A stretch of 64,000 bases of DNA from Methylococcus sp. EFPC2. Lineage in GTDB: Bacteria; Pseudomonadota; Gammaproteobacteria; Methylococcales; Methylococcaceae. The stretch is taken from assembly GCF_016925495.1 (NCBI RefSeq), contig NZ_CP070491.1, forward strand, positions 682,001 through 746,000. The letters are read 5' to 3'. This document shows positions 35,279 through 44,070 of the stretch, one piece after another. Position 1 is the first letter of the stretch, and every line of letters begins with the position of its first letter. Below the pieces are notes generated by a model that saw only the letters and a list, made by a program, of their open reading frames with translations, had not been told where the DNA came from and made no database searches. The translations under genes and the position numbers were made by a program.

Positions 35279-37375
35279 ATGGCCAAAGGCCTCTACATAG
35301 CCGGTACGGAGCCGCGCAGCGGCAAGTCTGTGGTGGTCTTTGGCATCGTCGATATGCTCGCGGGAAAAATGGGCAGGATCGGCTTTTTTCGTCCCATCAT
35401 CGGCGACGACAAGCAGCCCGATAACATCGCCCGACTCGTCAGCCAGCGATACAACCTGGCCATTCCCGCTGAGCGCATGTACGGCTGCACCTATGAGACC
35501 GCGCGTGCATTGCTGGCGCAGGACCGCGAGGAGGACTTGCTCAAGCGCATCATGGAGAAATACAAGGCCCTGGAAAAAGAGTGCGACATCATCGTCTGCG
35601 CCGGCTCCGACTTTACCGGACCGGTCACGCCGCTCGAATTCGACTTCAATGCCAGGGTGGCAAACAATCTCGGCTGCAGCGTACTGCCCGTCGTCAACGG
35701 CCTGGGTCGGGACCTGCCCAAACTCGTCGATGCCGGCCTGGCCATCATCGATTCGTTGCGGGAACGAGGCTGTGATCTGCTCTCCCTGTGGGTCAACCGG
35801 GTGTCGCCCGAAATTCTGGAGGTCTTATCGGTGGAGCTGAAGCGTCAGCTGCCCGTGGACATTCCCGTTTATGTGTTGCCCGAACTGCCGGTGCTCAGTC
35901 TGCCCACGGTGGATGAGATTACCCAGGCCCTCGGCGCCATACGGTTGAGCGGAGACGATGACAGTTACACCCGCGAGGCCAGGAGCTTCAAGGTCGCCGC
36001 CATGGAACTGCCGCACTATCTGGATCACATCGAGGAGGGAAGCCTGATCATCGTTCCGGGCGACCGCTCCGACATCATACTCGGCAGCCTGCTCGCCGAT
36101 GCGTCGAATAGCTACCCGCACATCGCCGGCATCATCCTGACCGGGGGGCTGCGACCGGCGCCCCAGGTGGAACGCTTGATCGGCGGGTTGCGGGCGTCCC
36201 CGGTGCCCGTGATCCTGGTGCCTACGGATACGTACACCACGGCCCTCCAAGTGAGTGCCCTGCAAGGCGTGCTTTCGCCCTCCAACCCCCGAAAGATCGC
36301 CGCGGCCCTCGGTGTCGTCGAAGCCCACGTGAATGCGGTCGAAATCAGGAGCCGGTTGTCGGTCGGTCGCCCCGCCAAGGTCACCCCGCTCGTATTCGAG
36401 TACGAGATCATACAGCGGGCCCGATCCGAGCGGCGCCACATCGTTCTGCCCGAGGGCGACGAGGAACGTATCCTGCGCGCCGCGGAAATCCTCCGCATGC
36501 GCGATGTGGTGGATATCACCTTGCTGGGCAACGCCGTGGAAATAAACGAAAAAGCGGCCAAGCTCGGCATCACCCTGCCGGGGGTGAAGGTGATAGATCC
36601 ACTGGCGTCGGAGCGCCGGCAAGAATACGCCGATGCCTATTACGAACTGCGCAAGCACAAGGGAATTTCATCCCAGATGGCTGTCGACCTCATGGCCGAC
36701 GTCAGTTATTTCGGCACCATGATGGTCCAGTTCGGCGAGGCGGACGGCATGGTGTCGGGTTCCGCCCATACGACCCAGCACACCATCCGTCCGGCCTTGG
36801 AAATCATCAAGACCCGGCCGGACTGTTCGATCGTATCGAGCGTATTTTTCATCTGTCTGGCCGACCGCGTGCTGGTGTTCGGGGACTGCGCCGTCAATCC
36901 GGACCCCGATCCGGAGCAGCTGGCGGATATCGCCGTCAGTTCCGCCGATACGGCCGCCCTGTTCGGCATCCAGCCGCTCGTTGCGATGCTCAGCTATTCC
37001 ACCGGCGAATCCGGCAAAGGCGTCGAGGTGGATAAGGTGCGGGAGGCGACCAGGATCGCCAGGACGCGTCGCCCCGACCTTAAAATCGACGGGCCGATCC
37101 AATACGATGCCGCCGTGGATGCGGGGGTGGCGAAGACCAAGCTGCCCGGCAGCGAGGTCGCTGGACAGGCCACGGTTTTCATCTTTCCCGATCTGAACAC
37201 GGGTAACAATACCTACAAGGCGGTGCAGCGAGCGGCCAACGCGGTGGCCGTCGGACCGGTGCTGCAGGGTTTGAACAAGCCGGTGAATGATTTGAGTCGG
37301 GGCTGCAGCGTCACCGACATCGTGAGCACCGTGGCGATCACGGCGATCCAGGCGCAAAGCTTGTCGGTTCCTTGA
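35279..37375 (+). CDS. pta: Phosphate acetyltransferase (long form)
   Basis: Interconverts acetyl phosphate and acetyl-CoA. 698 residues: an N-terminal P-loop domain of the dethiobiotin-synthetase type (GTEPRSGKSVVVFGIVDML), a middle DRTGG domain (about 210-330), and the catalytic PTA_PTB domain (about 375-695) with VLPEGDEERILRAAEILR, GEADGMVSGSAHTTQHTIRPALEI, and the C-terminal FPDLNTGNNTYKAVQRAANAVAVGPVLQGLNKPVNDLSRG. It gives the cell the choice of sending phosphoketolase-derived acetyl phosphate to acetyl-CoA instead of acetate. Confidence 0.97.
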   Translation: MAKGLYIAGTEPRSGKSVVVFGIVDMLAGKMGRIGFFRPIIGDDKQPDNIARLVSQRYNLAIPAERMYGCTYETARALLAQDREEDLLKRIMEKYKALEKECDIIVCAGSDFTGPVTPLEFDFNARVANNLGCSVLPVVNGLGRDLPKLVDAGLAIIDSLRERGCDLLSLWVNRVSPEILEVLSVELKRQLPVDIPVYVLPELPVLSLPTVDEITQALGAIRLSGDDDSYTREARSFKVAAMELPHYLDHIEEGSLIIVPGDRSDIILGSLLADASNSYPHIAGIILTGGLRPAPQVERLIGGLRASPVPVILVPTDTYTTALQVSALQGVLSPSNPRKIAAALGVVEAHVNAVEIRSRLSVGRPAKVTPLVFEYEIIQRARSERRHIVLPEGDEERILRAAEILRMRDVVDITLLGNAVEINEKAAKLGITLPGVKVIDPLASERRQEYADAYYELRKHKGISSQMAVDLMADVSYFGTMMVQFGEADGMVSGSAHTTQHTIRPALEIIKTRPDCSIVSSVFFICLADRVLVFGDCAVNPDPDPEQLADIAVSSADTAALFGIQPLVAMLSYSTGESGKGVEVDKVREATRIARTRRPDLKIDGPIQYDAAVDAGVAKTKLPGSEVAGQATVFIFPDLNTGNNTYKAVQRAANAVAVGPVLQGLNKPVNDLSRGCSVTDIVSTVAITAIQAQSLSVP

Positions 37376-37529
37376 ACGTCGTCCCGTCGACCCTTGCGCG
37401 GGCGTGGTTTTCCTGGGACTTTATAGGCGTCATATGATGGCTACCGGCGGGACGGTGTTTCCCGCGAACGATAGGACGCCCCCGTCTTTCCTTCGGCGGC
37501 GGGGCTGCTCATAAAAACAGGGCTAGTCG

Positions 37530-38600
37530 ATGTGGAATATCCTTTTTTTCCTGGGTGCGTTGCTGTTGTTGGCGCTAAGCGGATGTTCAGGCCTGGGGCC
37601 CGGTTCGGTCTCGCGTGACCGTTTCGACTATACGGCCGCACTTTCGGACTCCTGGAAAGACGAGATGCTGCTGAACATCGTGAAGCTTCGCTACGGCGAT
37701 GCGCCCGTGTTTCTGGATGTAGCCTCCATCATCACCCAGTATCAGCTGCAGGGCTCCTTGAGCCTGAGCGGTTCCTGGTACGCCAATCCCACCACGCTTC
37801 CGGCGCAAGTTCTGGGCGGCCAGGGCACCTACTCGGAAAGGCCGACCATCACCTACAGTCCGCTGATCGGCGAGCGCTTCGCCCGCAGCCTGATGACCCC
37901 GGTGCCGCCTTCCGCGATCATTTCGCTGATCCAGGCCGGGTATCCGGCTGACCTGGTGTTTCGTCTCACCGTACACTCGGTCAACGGGCTGCAAAACCGC
38001 TATGGCGGCCAGTCGCGAGCGAGATTGGCCGATCCCCGGTTTTATCGGTTGATCGAATTGCTGAGGCAACAGCAGATGAGTAACGCCATCGGCTTGCGTC
38101 TCGACAAGATCGACCAGCGGACGGCATCTTTGCTGATCATCCGCGGGGAAGCGGATGAGGAGGCCAGGGTCGCCACGCAGGAAATCCGGCACCTGCTGGG
38201 GTTGAACCCGGCGGCCAAGGAGTTGCGCGTGGTGTATGGGTCGGTCGCCAAGGATGATCAGGAGATCGCCATACTGAGTCGTTCCATCCTGGACATACTC
38301 GTCGACCTGGCTTCCTACATCGAAGTACCCGCCAAACATGTCGCTGAAAATCGCGTCAATCAGACGCTGCCGGCCGAGAACCATGCGGGTAAACCGCTGG
38401 TCCCCTTGCTGCGTATCCACAACTCGCCCGATAAACCCGGCAATGCCTTCATCGCAGTCCCCTATCGGGATCATTGGTACTGGCTGGATGACCGCGACAT
38501 AAATTCCAAGCGTGGATTCTCCTTCCTGATGTTCGTCTTCACCCTAGTCGAAACGGGCGATAAGACGCCCGCCCCGGTGGTGACGATACCGACGGGTTGA
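37530..38600 (+). CDS. Lipoprotein of unknown function
   Basis: 356 residues with signal peptide and lipobox LALSGC (Cys about 19). I do not recognise a named family. The N-terminal third contains DSWKDEMLLNIVKLRYGDAPVFLDVASIITQYQ and a beta-rich section; the middle is helical (FYRLIELLRQQQMSNAIGLRLD); the C-terminus has PLLRIHNSPDKPGNAFIAVPYRDHWYWLDDRDINSKRGFSFLMFVFTL, which looks like a conserved core. It lies between pta and a MscS channel gene, on the same strand, with gaps of about 150 and 77 bases. Confidence 0.75.
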   Translation: MWNILFFLGALLLLALSGCSGLGPGSVSRDRFDYTAALSDSWKDEMLLNIVKLRYGDAPVFLDVASIITQYQLQGSLSLSGSWYANPTTLPAQVLGGQGTYSERPTITYSPLIGERFARSLMTPVPPSAIISLIQAGYPADLVFRLTVHSVNGLQNRYGGQSRARLADPRFYRLIELLRQQQMSNAIGLRLDKIDQRTASLLIIRGEADEEARVATQEIRHLLGLNPAAKELRVVYGSVAKDDQEIAILSRSILDILVDLASYIEVPAKHVAENRVNQTLPAENHAGKPLVPLLRIHNSPDKPGNAFIAVPYRDHWYWLDDRDINSKRGFSFLMFVFTLVETGDKTPAPVVTIPTG

Positions 38601-38677
38601 AGCCGACATCGCCCGGCTCAACTGTGACGGCAACCGGCGTTGCAAAGAACACCACCGCATGACTGAGGGGATGAACC

Positions 38678-40390
38678 ATGAATTCCGGCAGATCGGCTCC
38701 CAAAATCTACGGCGGCGAACCGGACTGGGCCAACTTTTCCCGCCACCTGATCATCGGTCTGCTGTGGTGGGCTCTGGCCGTGGCTGCGCCCGCTTGCCTG
38801 GCGGCCAAGGATGGCGCGGGCATGTCCGATTCCGCGAGCCCGGAAGCCGCATTCGACACCGCTGCGGTGAAACTGGACGGCAGCGTCCTATTCCGGGTGC
38901 GCGGCATATCGGCACTCCCCGCCGCTGAACGGGCCGGTAATATCAGCGAGCGTATCGAGAACATCGCGCGGGATCCCGAGGTCGGCGCCGAGATGCTCAG
39001 GACCGTGGAGTCCGACGTCATGACCGAGATCATGGCGGGGGATAGACTCATCGTGAGCGTCATCGATGCGGACGCCAAGATCGAGGGCGTCAGGCGGCAG
39101 GTACTCGCAGGGGCCCTGGCACGGCGAATCGGCAAAGCGATCGAGGACTACCGTCGAGCCCGCAGTCCCGAAGTCTTGCTGAAAAACGGACTTTACGCCT
39201 TGCTTGCCACGGTCGTGCTGGCGCTCGCCCTGGTCCTCCTGGTCTGGCTGGCGCGCAGACTCGATGCGCTCATGGAGCGACGATGGCGTAAACATATCCA
39301 GGGCCTGGGTGTGCAATCCTTTGAGATCGTGCGCGCCGAGCGTGTCTGGGCTGCGCTGAGCGGCGCGTTGGGTGCGGGGCGCGGCCTGGCCATTCTGGCC
39401 GTCGGCCTGGTCTACCTGCACTTCGTCCTGTCCTTGTTTCCCTGGACGCACGAGTTGGCCGAAGGCTTGCTGGCCACGGTGGTCGACCCGCTGGCAGCTA
39501 TCGTGCGCGGCATCGTCGCCGACATTCCCGACCTGGCTTTCCTCGCCGTCCTGATCATTCTCGTCCGCTACGGACTGAAGCTGACGCGCTTCTTCTTTGA
39601 CGGCGTTGCACGCCGATTGGTATCAATTTCCGGGTTCGAGCCTCAATGGGCGTGGCCGACCTACAAGATACTTCGTATAGCCGTCATCGCGTTCGCCCTG
39701 GTGGTGGCCTATCCCTACATTCCCGGTTCGGAATCGGCCGCATTCAAAGGCGTATCGCTGTTTCTGGGCGTGGTGTTCTCGCTGGGCTCGTCCTCGGTCA
39801 TTGCAAACACGATAGCCGGTTACGCCTTGATCTACCGGCGCGCCTTCACGCTCGGCGACCGGGTGAGTATCAACGACATGATCGGCGATGTGATCGAAAT
39901 GCGGCTGCAGGTGACGCATCTGCGCTCCCTCAAGAACGAGGAAATCATCGTTCCCAATTCGTTGATACTCAACAGCCAGGTCATCAACTACAGCTCGCTC
40001 GCCCACGCGCAGGGCTTGGTCCTGCACACCGTGGTGGGCATAGGCTACGAAGTGCCCTGGCGGCAGGTGGAAGCCATGCTGCTCATGGCCGCGGACCGTA
40101 CGCCGGGCCTGCTGAAGGAGCCCCGCCCCTACATCCTGCAAAAGTCGCTCGGCGACTTCGCGGTCAACTACGAGCTCAACGTCCATTGCGACGACGCGTC
40201 TGCGATGATGGCGCTCTACACCGCGCTCCATCGCAACATCCTGGATGTGTTCAACGAATACGAGGTGCAGATCATGACGCCCGCCTACGTGAGCGACCCC
40301 GAACAGCTCAAGGTGGTGCCTAAGGCACAGTGGTACGCGGCGCCGGCACCGAGCAAAGGCGCTGAAGAGCGGCTTTCTTCCGAGCGCTAG
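38678..40390 (+). CDS. MscS family mechanosensitive ion channel
   Basis: 570 residues: an N-terminal extracytoplasmic region (about 45-165) after a signal-like hydrophobic stretch, several membrane helices, then the MscS core with the pore helix region FLGVVFSLGSSSVIANTIAGYALIYRRAFTLGDRVSI, followed by the beta-domain (IGDVIEMRLQVTHLRSLKNEEIIVPNSLILNSQVINYS) and the C-terminal alpha/beta domain. It opens on membrane tension to release solutes under osmotic downshock. A GAGGGGAT ribosome binding site precedes the ATG. Confidence 0.93.
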   Translation: MNSGRSAPKIYGGEPDWANFSRHLIIGLLWWALAVAAPACLAAKDGAGMSDSASPEAAFDTAAVKLDGSVLFRVRGISALPAAERAGNISERIENIARDPEVGAEMLRTVESDVMTEIMAGDRLIVSVIDADAKIEGVRRQVLAGALARRIGKAIEDYRRARSPEVLLKNGLYALLATVVLALALVLLVWLARRLDALMERRWRKHIQGLGVQSFEIVRAERVWAALSGALGAGRGLAILAVGLVYLHFVLSLFPWTHELAEGLLATVVDPLAAIVRGIVADIPDLAFLAVLIILVRYGLKLTRFFFDGVARRLVSISGFEPQWAWPTYKILRIAVIAFALVVAYPYIPGSESAAFKGVSLFLGVVFSLGSSSVIANTIAGYALIYRRAFTLGDRVSINDMIGDVIEMRLQVTHLRSLKNEEIIVPNSLILNSQVINYSSLAHAQGLVLHTVVGIGYEVPWRQVEAMLLMAADRTPGLLKEPRPYILQKSLGDFAVNYELNVHCDDASAMMALYTALHRNILDVFNEYEVQIMTPAYVSDPEQLKVVPKAQWYAAPAPSKGAEERLSSER

Positions 40391-40515
40391 CCACCCCGCC
40401 GCGCTGAGCCAAGCTCAGGAATGGTGAAGTACGCAATGCTCGGACAGATAGTCCGTGACCTGGTTCGGAACCTTTTCGCCAATAGAAAACAACAAGACGC
40501 TCGCGGCGGGGTGAT

Positions 40516-42012
40516 ATGCGCACGGTTATCGCAAAGCTAGGGGCATGGGTGAGTAAACCGGCGGAGGCTAAGCGGTTCAGCCTCGCCGAGAGTAGCAAGT
40601 TGGCCCTGGCAGGTGGGCTGCTCCTTCTGGGTATGGCACTGCCCGCGGCCGCCGGACCGCTCCGGACCGGGCTCATGGGCTACGGCGAGAGCGACCTGTC
40701 GCCGGCCAGATCGATCTTCGACGAAAACCTCCGTTCCACCGCGATCGAGTCCGACCCTTTGTCGCGCCGCAAAGAGCCGAGTTTTTGGGAAACCTACCGC
40801 GGATGGATCATCGCCATAGTTGCGGTGATGGTGGTGCAGGCGGTGTTGATCGCCGCGCTCCTCGTCGAGCGTCGGCGGCGCAGGCAAACCCGCGCCGAAC
40901 TGCTGGAGAGCGAGAAACGCATGAGTCTGGCCGCGAACGCCATGGGCGTGGGCATGTGGCTGTGGGACATCGCCCGCGATGACATCTGGGCCAGTCCCCA
41001 GGCGCGCGCCCTGTACGGCATAACGGAGTCCGAGACGATCGATTTCGAGCGGTTTCTGCGCAGCGTGCATCCCGCGGACCGTAAAACCACGCGAAAAGCC
41101 GTCGAAAATGCCCTGGCCGATGGCCGCGAATTCTCGGTGCAGTACCGGGTGGTCCCGCACGAGGGCGAAGTGCGCTGGGTTTCGGTGCACGGGCAGGTGG
41201 AGTCCGTCACTGCTGGACGGCCGGGCGCTATCGCCTGGGTCTCCATCGATGTCACTGACCGCAAGTCCGCGGAGCTCGAGGCCGAGCAGCACCGTAACGA
41301 GCTGGTGCGCATGGCCCGCGTGGGACTCCTGGGACAACTCTCCGGGTCCCTTGCCCACGAACTGAATCAGCCCCTGGCATCGATACTCTCCAACGCCCAG
41401 GCCGCGCAGCGGTTACTGAGGCAGGAACCCGTCGATCTGGAGGAAATCCGCGACATATTCAAGGACATCGTCGAGGAGGATCAAAGGGCCGTCGAGGTCA
41501 TTCGTCGGCTGCGCTCGCTGTTCAACCGCGGCGAGTTGCAGCGCCAGCCCCTGGATATGAGCGAGGTCGCAGGCGTAGTCCTGAAGCTCATGCACAGCGA
41601 TCTTCTGACCCGCCATGTGCTGCTCTTCGAGGAGCTGGCGAAGGGCTTGCCGGCCGTCTCGGCCGACCGTGTGCAGTTGCAGCAGGTGTTGCTCAACCTC
41701 ATCGTCAACGCCTGCGAGTCCATGGCCGAGAACCATCCGGACGACCGGCGGCTCATGGTGCGCACCGGGCGGGGCGACGGCGGGGAAGTCATGGTCGAGG
41801 TGGTCGATGCGGGCAAGGGCCTCGATTCCAGCGTGGCAGATCGTCTATTCGAACCGTTCTTCACCACCAAGTCGTGCGGTATCGGCATGGGTCTCGCCAT
41901 TTGCCGCTCCATCATCGAAGCGCATGGGGGTTGGATCACGTTCACCAACAATGCGGATCGCGGAGCGACGTTCCGCGTCAGCCTGCCGGTCATGGAGAGT
42001 ATCGGCCGATGA
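40516..42012 (+). CDS. PAS-domain sensor histidine kinase
   Basis: 498 residues: a signal-like hydrophobic stretch (28-47), a short extracytoplasmic loop, a membrane helix (96-118), a PAS domain (about 130-255), then a HisKA-type dimerisation domain with the phospho-acceptor His281 in LAHELNQPLASIL and a HATPase domain (N-box LLNLIVNACESM, G-boxes VVDAGKGLD and GIGMGLAICRSIIEAHGG). The FixL/DctB-like HELNQPL form matches its partner, a FixJ-type regulator, whose start overlaps the kinase stop (ATGA). The sensed signal is unknown; the PAS domain lacks an obvious haem-binding histidine motif. Confidence 0.93.
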   Translation: MRTVIAKLGAWVSKPAEAKRFSLAESSKLALAGGLLLLGMALPAAAGPLRTGLMGYGESDLSPARSIFDENLRSTAIESDPLSRRKEPSFWETYRGWIIAIVAVMVVQAVLIAALLVERRRRRQTRAELLESEKRMSLAANAMGVGMWLWDIARDDIWASPQARALYGITESETIDFERFLRSVHPADRKTTRKAVENALADGREFSVQYRVVPHEGEVRWVSVHGQVESVTAGRPGAIAWVSIDVTDRKSAELEAEQHRNELVRMARVGLLGQLSGSLAHELNQPLASILSNAQAAQRLLRQEPVDLEEIRDIFKDIVEEDQRAVEVIRRLRSLFNRGELQRQPLDMSEVAGVVLKLMHSDLLTRHVLLFEELAKGLPAVSADRVQLQQVLLNLIVNACESMAENHPDDRRLMVRTGRGDGGEVMVEVVDAGKGLDSSVADRLFEPFFTTKSCGIGMGLAICRSIIEAHGGWITFTNNADRGATFRVSLPVMESIGR

Positions 42013-42653
42013 CGCCCGCGGAGCCCACCGTCTTCCTGGTCGACGACGACCCGGCGCTGCTCAAGGCCCTGGAGCGCCTGCTGAAATCAGCCGGTTACCG
42101 CGTCGCAGCCTACGCAAGTGCCGAAGCGTTTCTGAACTCATACGATGCCGAACAAGCCGGTTGCCTGCTGCTGGACCTCGCCATGCCGGGCATGAGCGGC
42201 CTGGACCTGCAGCGGTGGATCGGCGATACCGGCGCCGGCCTGCCTATCGTGTTCCTCACCGGTCACGGCGACATCCCGGCCAGCGTTCGGGCGATGAAGG
42301 GCGGCGCGGTGGATTTTCTCACCAAGCCGGTGGCCGACGAGGTGCTGTTCGCGACCATACGGGAAGCGCTCGAACGCGATGCCGCGGCCAGGCTCAGCCG
42401 CCATGAACGAGCCCTGACCCTATGCCGCATTGCCTCGCTCACGCCGCGCGAACTCGAAGTGCTTGAGCACGTGGTGGCCGGGAAACTCAACAAGCAAATC
42501 GCCGCCGAACTCGGTACCGTCGAAAAGACCATCAAAGTCCACCGCGCCCGGGTCATGCAAAAGATGCAGGCGCATTCTCTCGCAGAGCTTGTGCGGCTGG
42601 CCGAACTCGCCGGCCACGCTCCCAGCCCCTTTACCGCGCTGTCCGACGCCTGA
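42009..42653 (+). CDS. FixJ-type response regulator with LuxR HTH
   Basis: 214 residues. The receiver domain (1-120) has the acidic pair VDDD at 11-14, phospho-acceptor Asp56 in LLLDLAMPGMSG and Lys in FLTKPV. The C-terminal LuxR-type HTH is LTPRELEVLEHVVAGKLNKQIAAELGTVEKTIKVHRARVMQKM. The start overlaps the kinase gene by four bases, so the two are a cognate pair. A palindrome 60 bases after its stop (42712-42729) is a candidate binding site for it. Confidence 0.93.
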   Translation: MTPAEPTVFLVDDDPALLKALERLLKSAGYRVAAYASAEAFLNSYDAEQAGCLLLDLAMPGMSGLDLQRWIGDTGAGLPIVFLTGHGDIPASVRAMKGGAVDFLTKPVADEVLFATIREALERDAAARLSRHERALTLCRIASLTPRELEVLEHVVAGKLNKQIAAELGTVEKTIKVHRARVMQKMQAHSLAELVRLAELAGHAPSPFTALSDA

Positions 42654-42711
42654 TCGAGCGCCGCACGGCTGTTTCGCGGTGCGCATTCATCCCTCCCGGG
42701 CATTCCAGCGC

Positions 42712-42729
42712 ATTGGACCAAAGTCCAAT
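42712..42729. promoter_or_regulatory. Candidate operator palindrome ATTGGAC-N4-GTCCAAT
   Basis: Perfect 7-bp inverted repeat with a 4-base centre, 37 bases before the lone receiver gene. The 18-bp two-fold symmetric form fits a dimeric LuxR-type regulator such as the one encoded next door. No run of T follows, so a terminator is less likely. Confidence 0.5.
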
Positions 42730-42766
42730 AGACCGTGCCGATCGCCTTGGTTAGGGTGTTCGGCCC

Positions 42767-43162
42767 ATGGAATCCTCAAAAGTCCTAGCTGCCATCGTCG
42801 ACGACGAACTGCCGGTACGCAAGGCGGTCGGCCGGTTGCTGAGATCCGCCGGACTCGAGGTCCAGTGCTTCGGTTCAGGCGCCGAGTTCATCGATGCGCT
42901 CGCGGGGGGGCGGCCGGATTGCGTGATTCTGGATGTCCACATGCCGGGAATGACCGGCTTCGACGTGCAGGCGCGGCTCCATGCCAGCGGCATCCGCCTG
43001 CCGGTCATCTTCATCACGGCGTTCGATGATCCCGATGCGGCGCAGCGCCTGGAACAAGCCGGCGCGGCGGGATTCCTGCGCAAGCCCTTCACCGACGAGG
43101 AGTTGCTGCAGGCCATCCGGCTCGCCGTGGGGGCAGGGGATTCCAAGACCGAACGGCGATAA
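42767..43162 (+). CDS. Single-domain response regulator (receiver only)
   Basis: 131 residues, receiver domain only: acidic residues in VDDE (11-14), phospho-acceptor Asp56 in VILDVHMPGMTG, and Lys in FLRKPF. No output domain. It resembles the FixJ-type receiver of the preceding gene. Such lone receivers can act as phosphate sinks or compete for the kinase. It is separated from the regulator gene by 113 bases containing the palindrome, so it may be a target of that regulator and feed back on the kinase. Confidence 0.92.
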   Translation: MESSKVLAAIVDDELPVRKAVGRLLRSAGLEVQCFGSGAEFIDALAGGRPDCVILDVHMPGMTGFDVQARLHASGIRLPVIFITAFDDPDAAQRLEQAGAAGFLRKPFTDEELLQAIRLAVGAGDSKTERR

Positions 43163-43267
43163 CCGCCAGGAGTAATTTTTCCAGCGATCGTCAGCGTTCC
43201 TCAGATCAAACGCCATGACACCGCTAGGCGGGGAAATATCACTGGCCAAACCCAGAGGAGAAAATCA

Positions 43268-43987
43268 ATGAACAAACAGCGTATCAGCCAACCATGGCTT
43301 GCAAACAAATTCATCGGTTTCGTTTTGCTAGGGCTGCTGCTCCTGAGTGGATGCACGACGGTCCAGAAAGCCCCGGTCAAGCAGGTGGAGCTCAATTGCG
43401 GGCTGATCGGCAAATATTGCGGGATGCTCACGACGGGCACTGACGAGCAGATGGCTCTGCGCTACGTCAACCCGGCGGCCAAGTGGAGCCAGTACCACAA
43501 GGTGCTCATCGCTCCGGTGACCTTTTGGGGAGGCGAAGAGGCCAAGATTCCCCAGTCGGACCAGCAGACGCTGGTGAACTACTTCCAGCAAACCCTGCGG
43601 GAACAGGTCGGCAAGAAGCTCCAGGTCGTCGATCAGCCGGGACCCGGGGTCTTGACGCTGACGGTGGCCCTCACCGACGCGGAATCGGCCACGCCGGTCC
43701 TGCGCAGTATTTCGATGATCGTTCCCCAGGCGCACATGCTCAGCAATCTCAAGTATCTGGCCACCGGCACCTTCCCCTTCGTCGGCGGCGCGCAGGTTGA
43801 GGGGAAGATAACCGATTCCGTGAGCGGCCAGGTGCTCGCCGCGGGTGTGGATAAGCGCCTGGGCGGAGGAAGTTTCACCACCGGTTTCCAGTGGCAGTGG
43901 GGCGATGTGGAGAACGCCATGAATTTTTGGAGTGAACAAGTGGCAAACAAGCTCTCTGCCTGGACTTCCGGGACGGAGAGACCGTGA
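43268..43987 (+). CDS. DUF3313 family lipoprotein
   Basis: 239 residues, lipobox LLLLSGC (Cys near 31) after a long N-terminal leader. The mature domain follows DUF3313: NPAAKWSQYHKVLIAPVTFWGGEE, a helical QQTLVNYFQQTLREQVG, then VLTLTVALTDAESATPVLRS and VGGAQVEGKITDSVSGQVLAAGVDKRLGG. Function unknown. AGAGGAGAAA provides a strong ribosome binding site. First gene of a run of seven exported proteins reaching to 50660. Confidence 0.85.
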   Translation: MNKQRISQPWLANKFIGFVLLGLLLLSGCTTVQKAPVKQVELNCGLIGKYCGMLTTGTDEQMALRYVNPAAKWSQYHKVLIAPVTFWGGEEAKIPQSDQQTLVNYFQQTLREQVGKKLQVVDQPGPGVLTLTVALTDAESATPVLRSISMIVPQAHMLSNLKYLATGTFPFVGGAQVEGKITDSVSGQVLAAGVDKRLGGGSFTTGFQWQWGDVENAMNFWSEQVANKLSAWTSGTERP

Positions 43988-44070
43988 CGATAGGCGCGCA
44001 CAGGTCCTGATTCCTGTTTGCGCCGGTTGCGCAGCAGGGGCTGGTCAGCCGGCGTAAAAGGAAACCCAAA

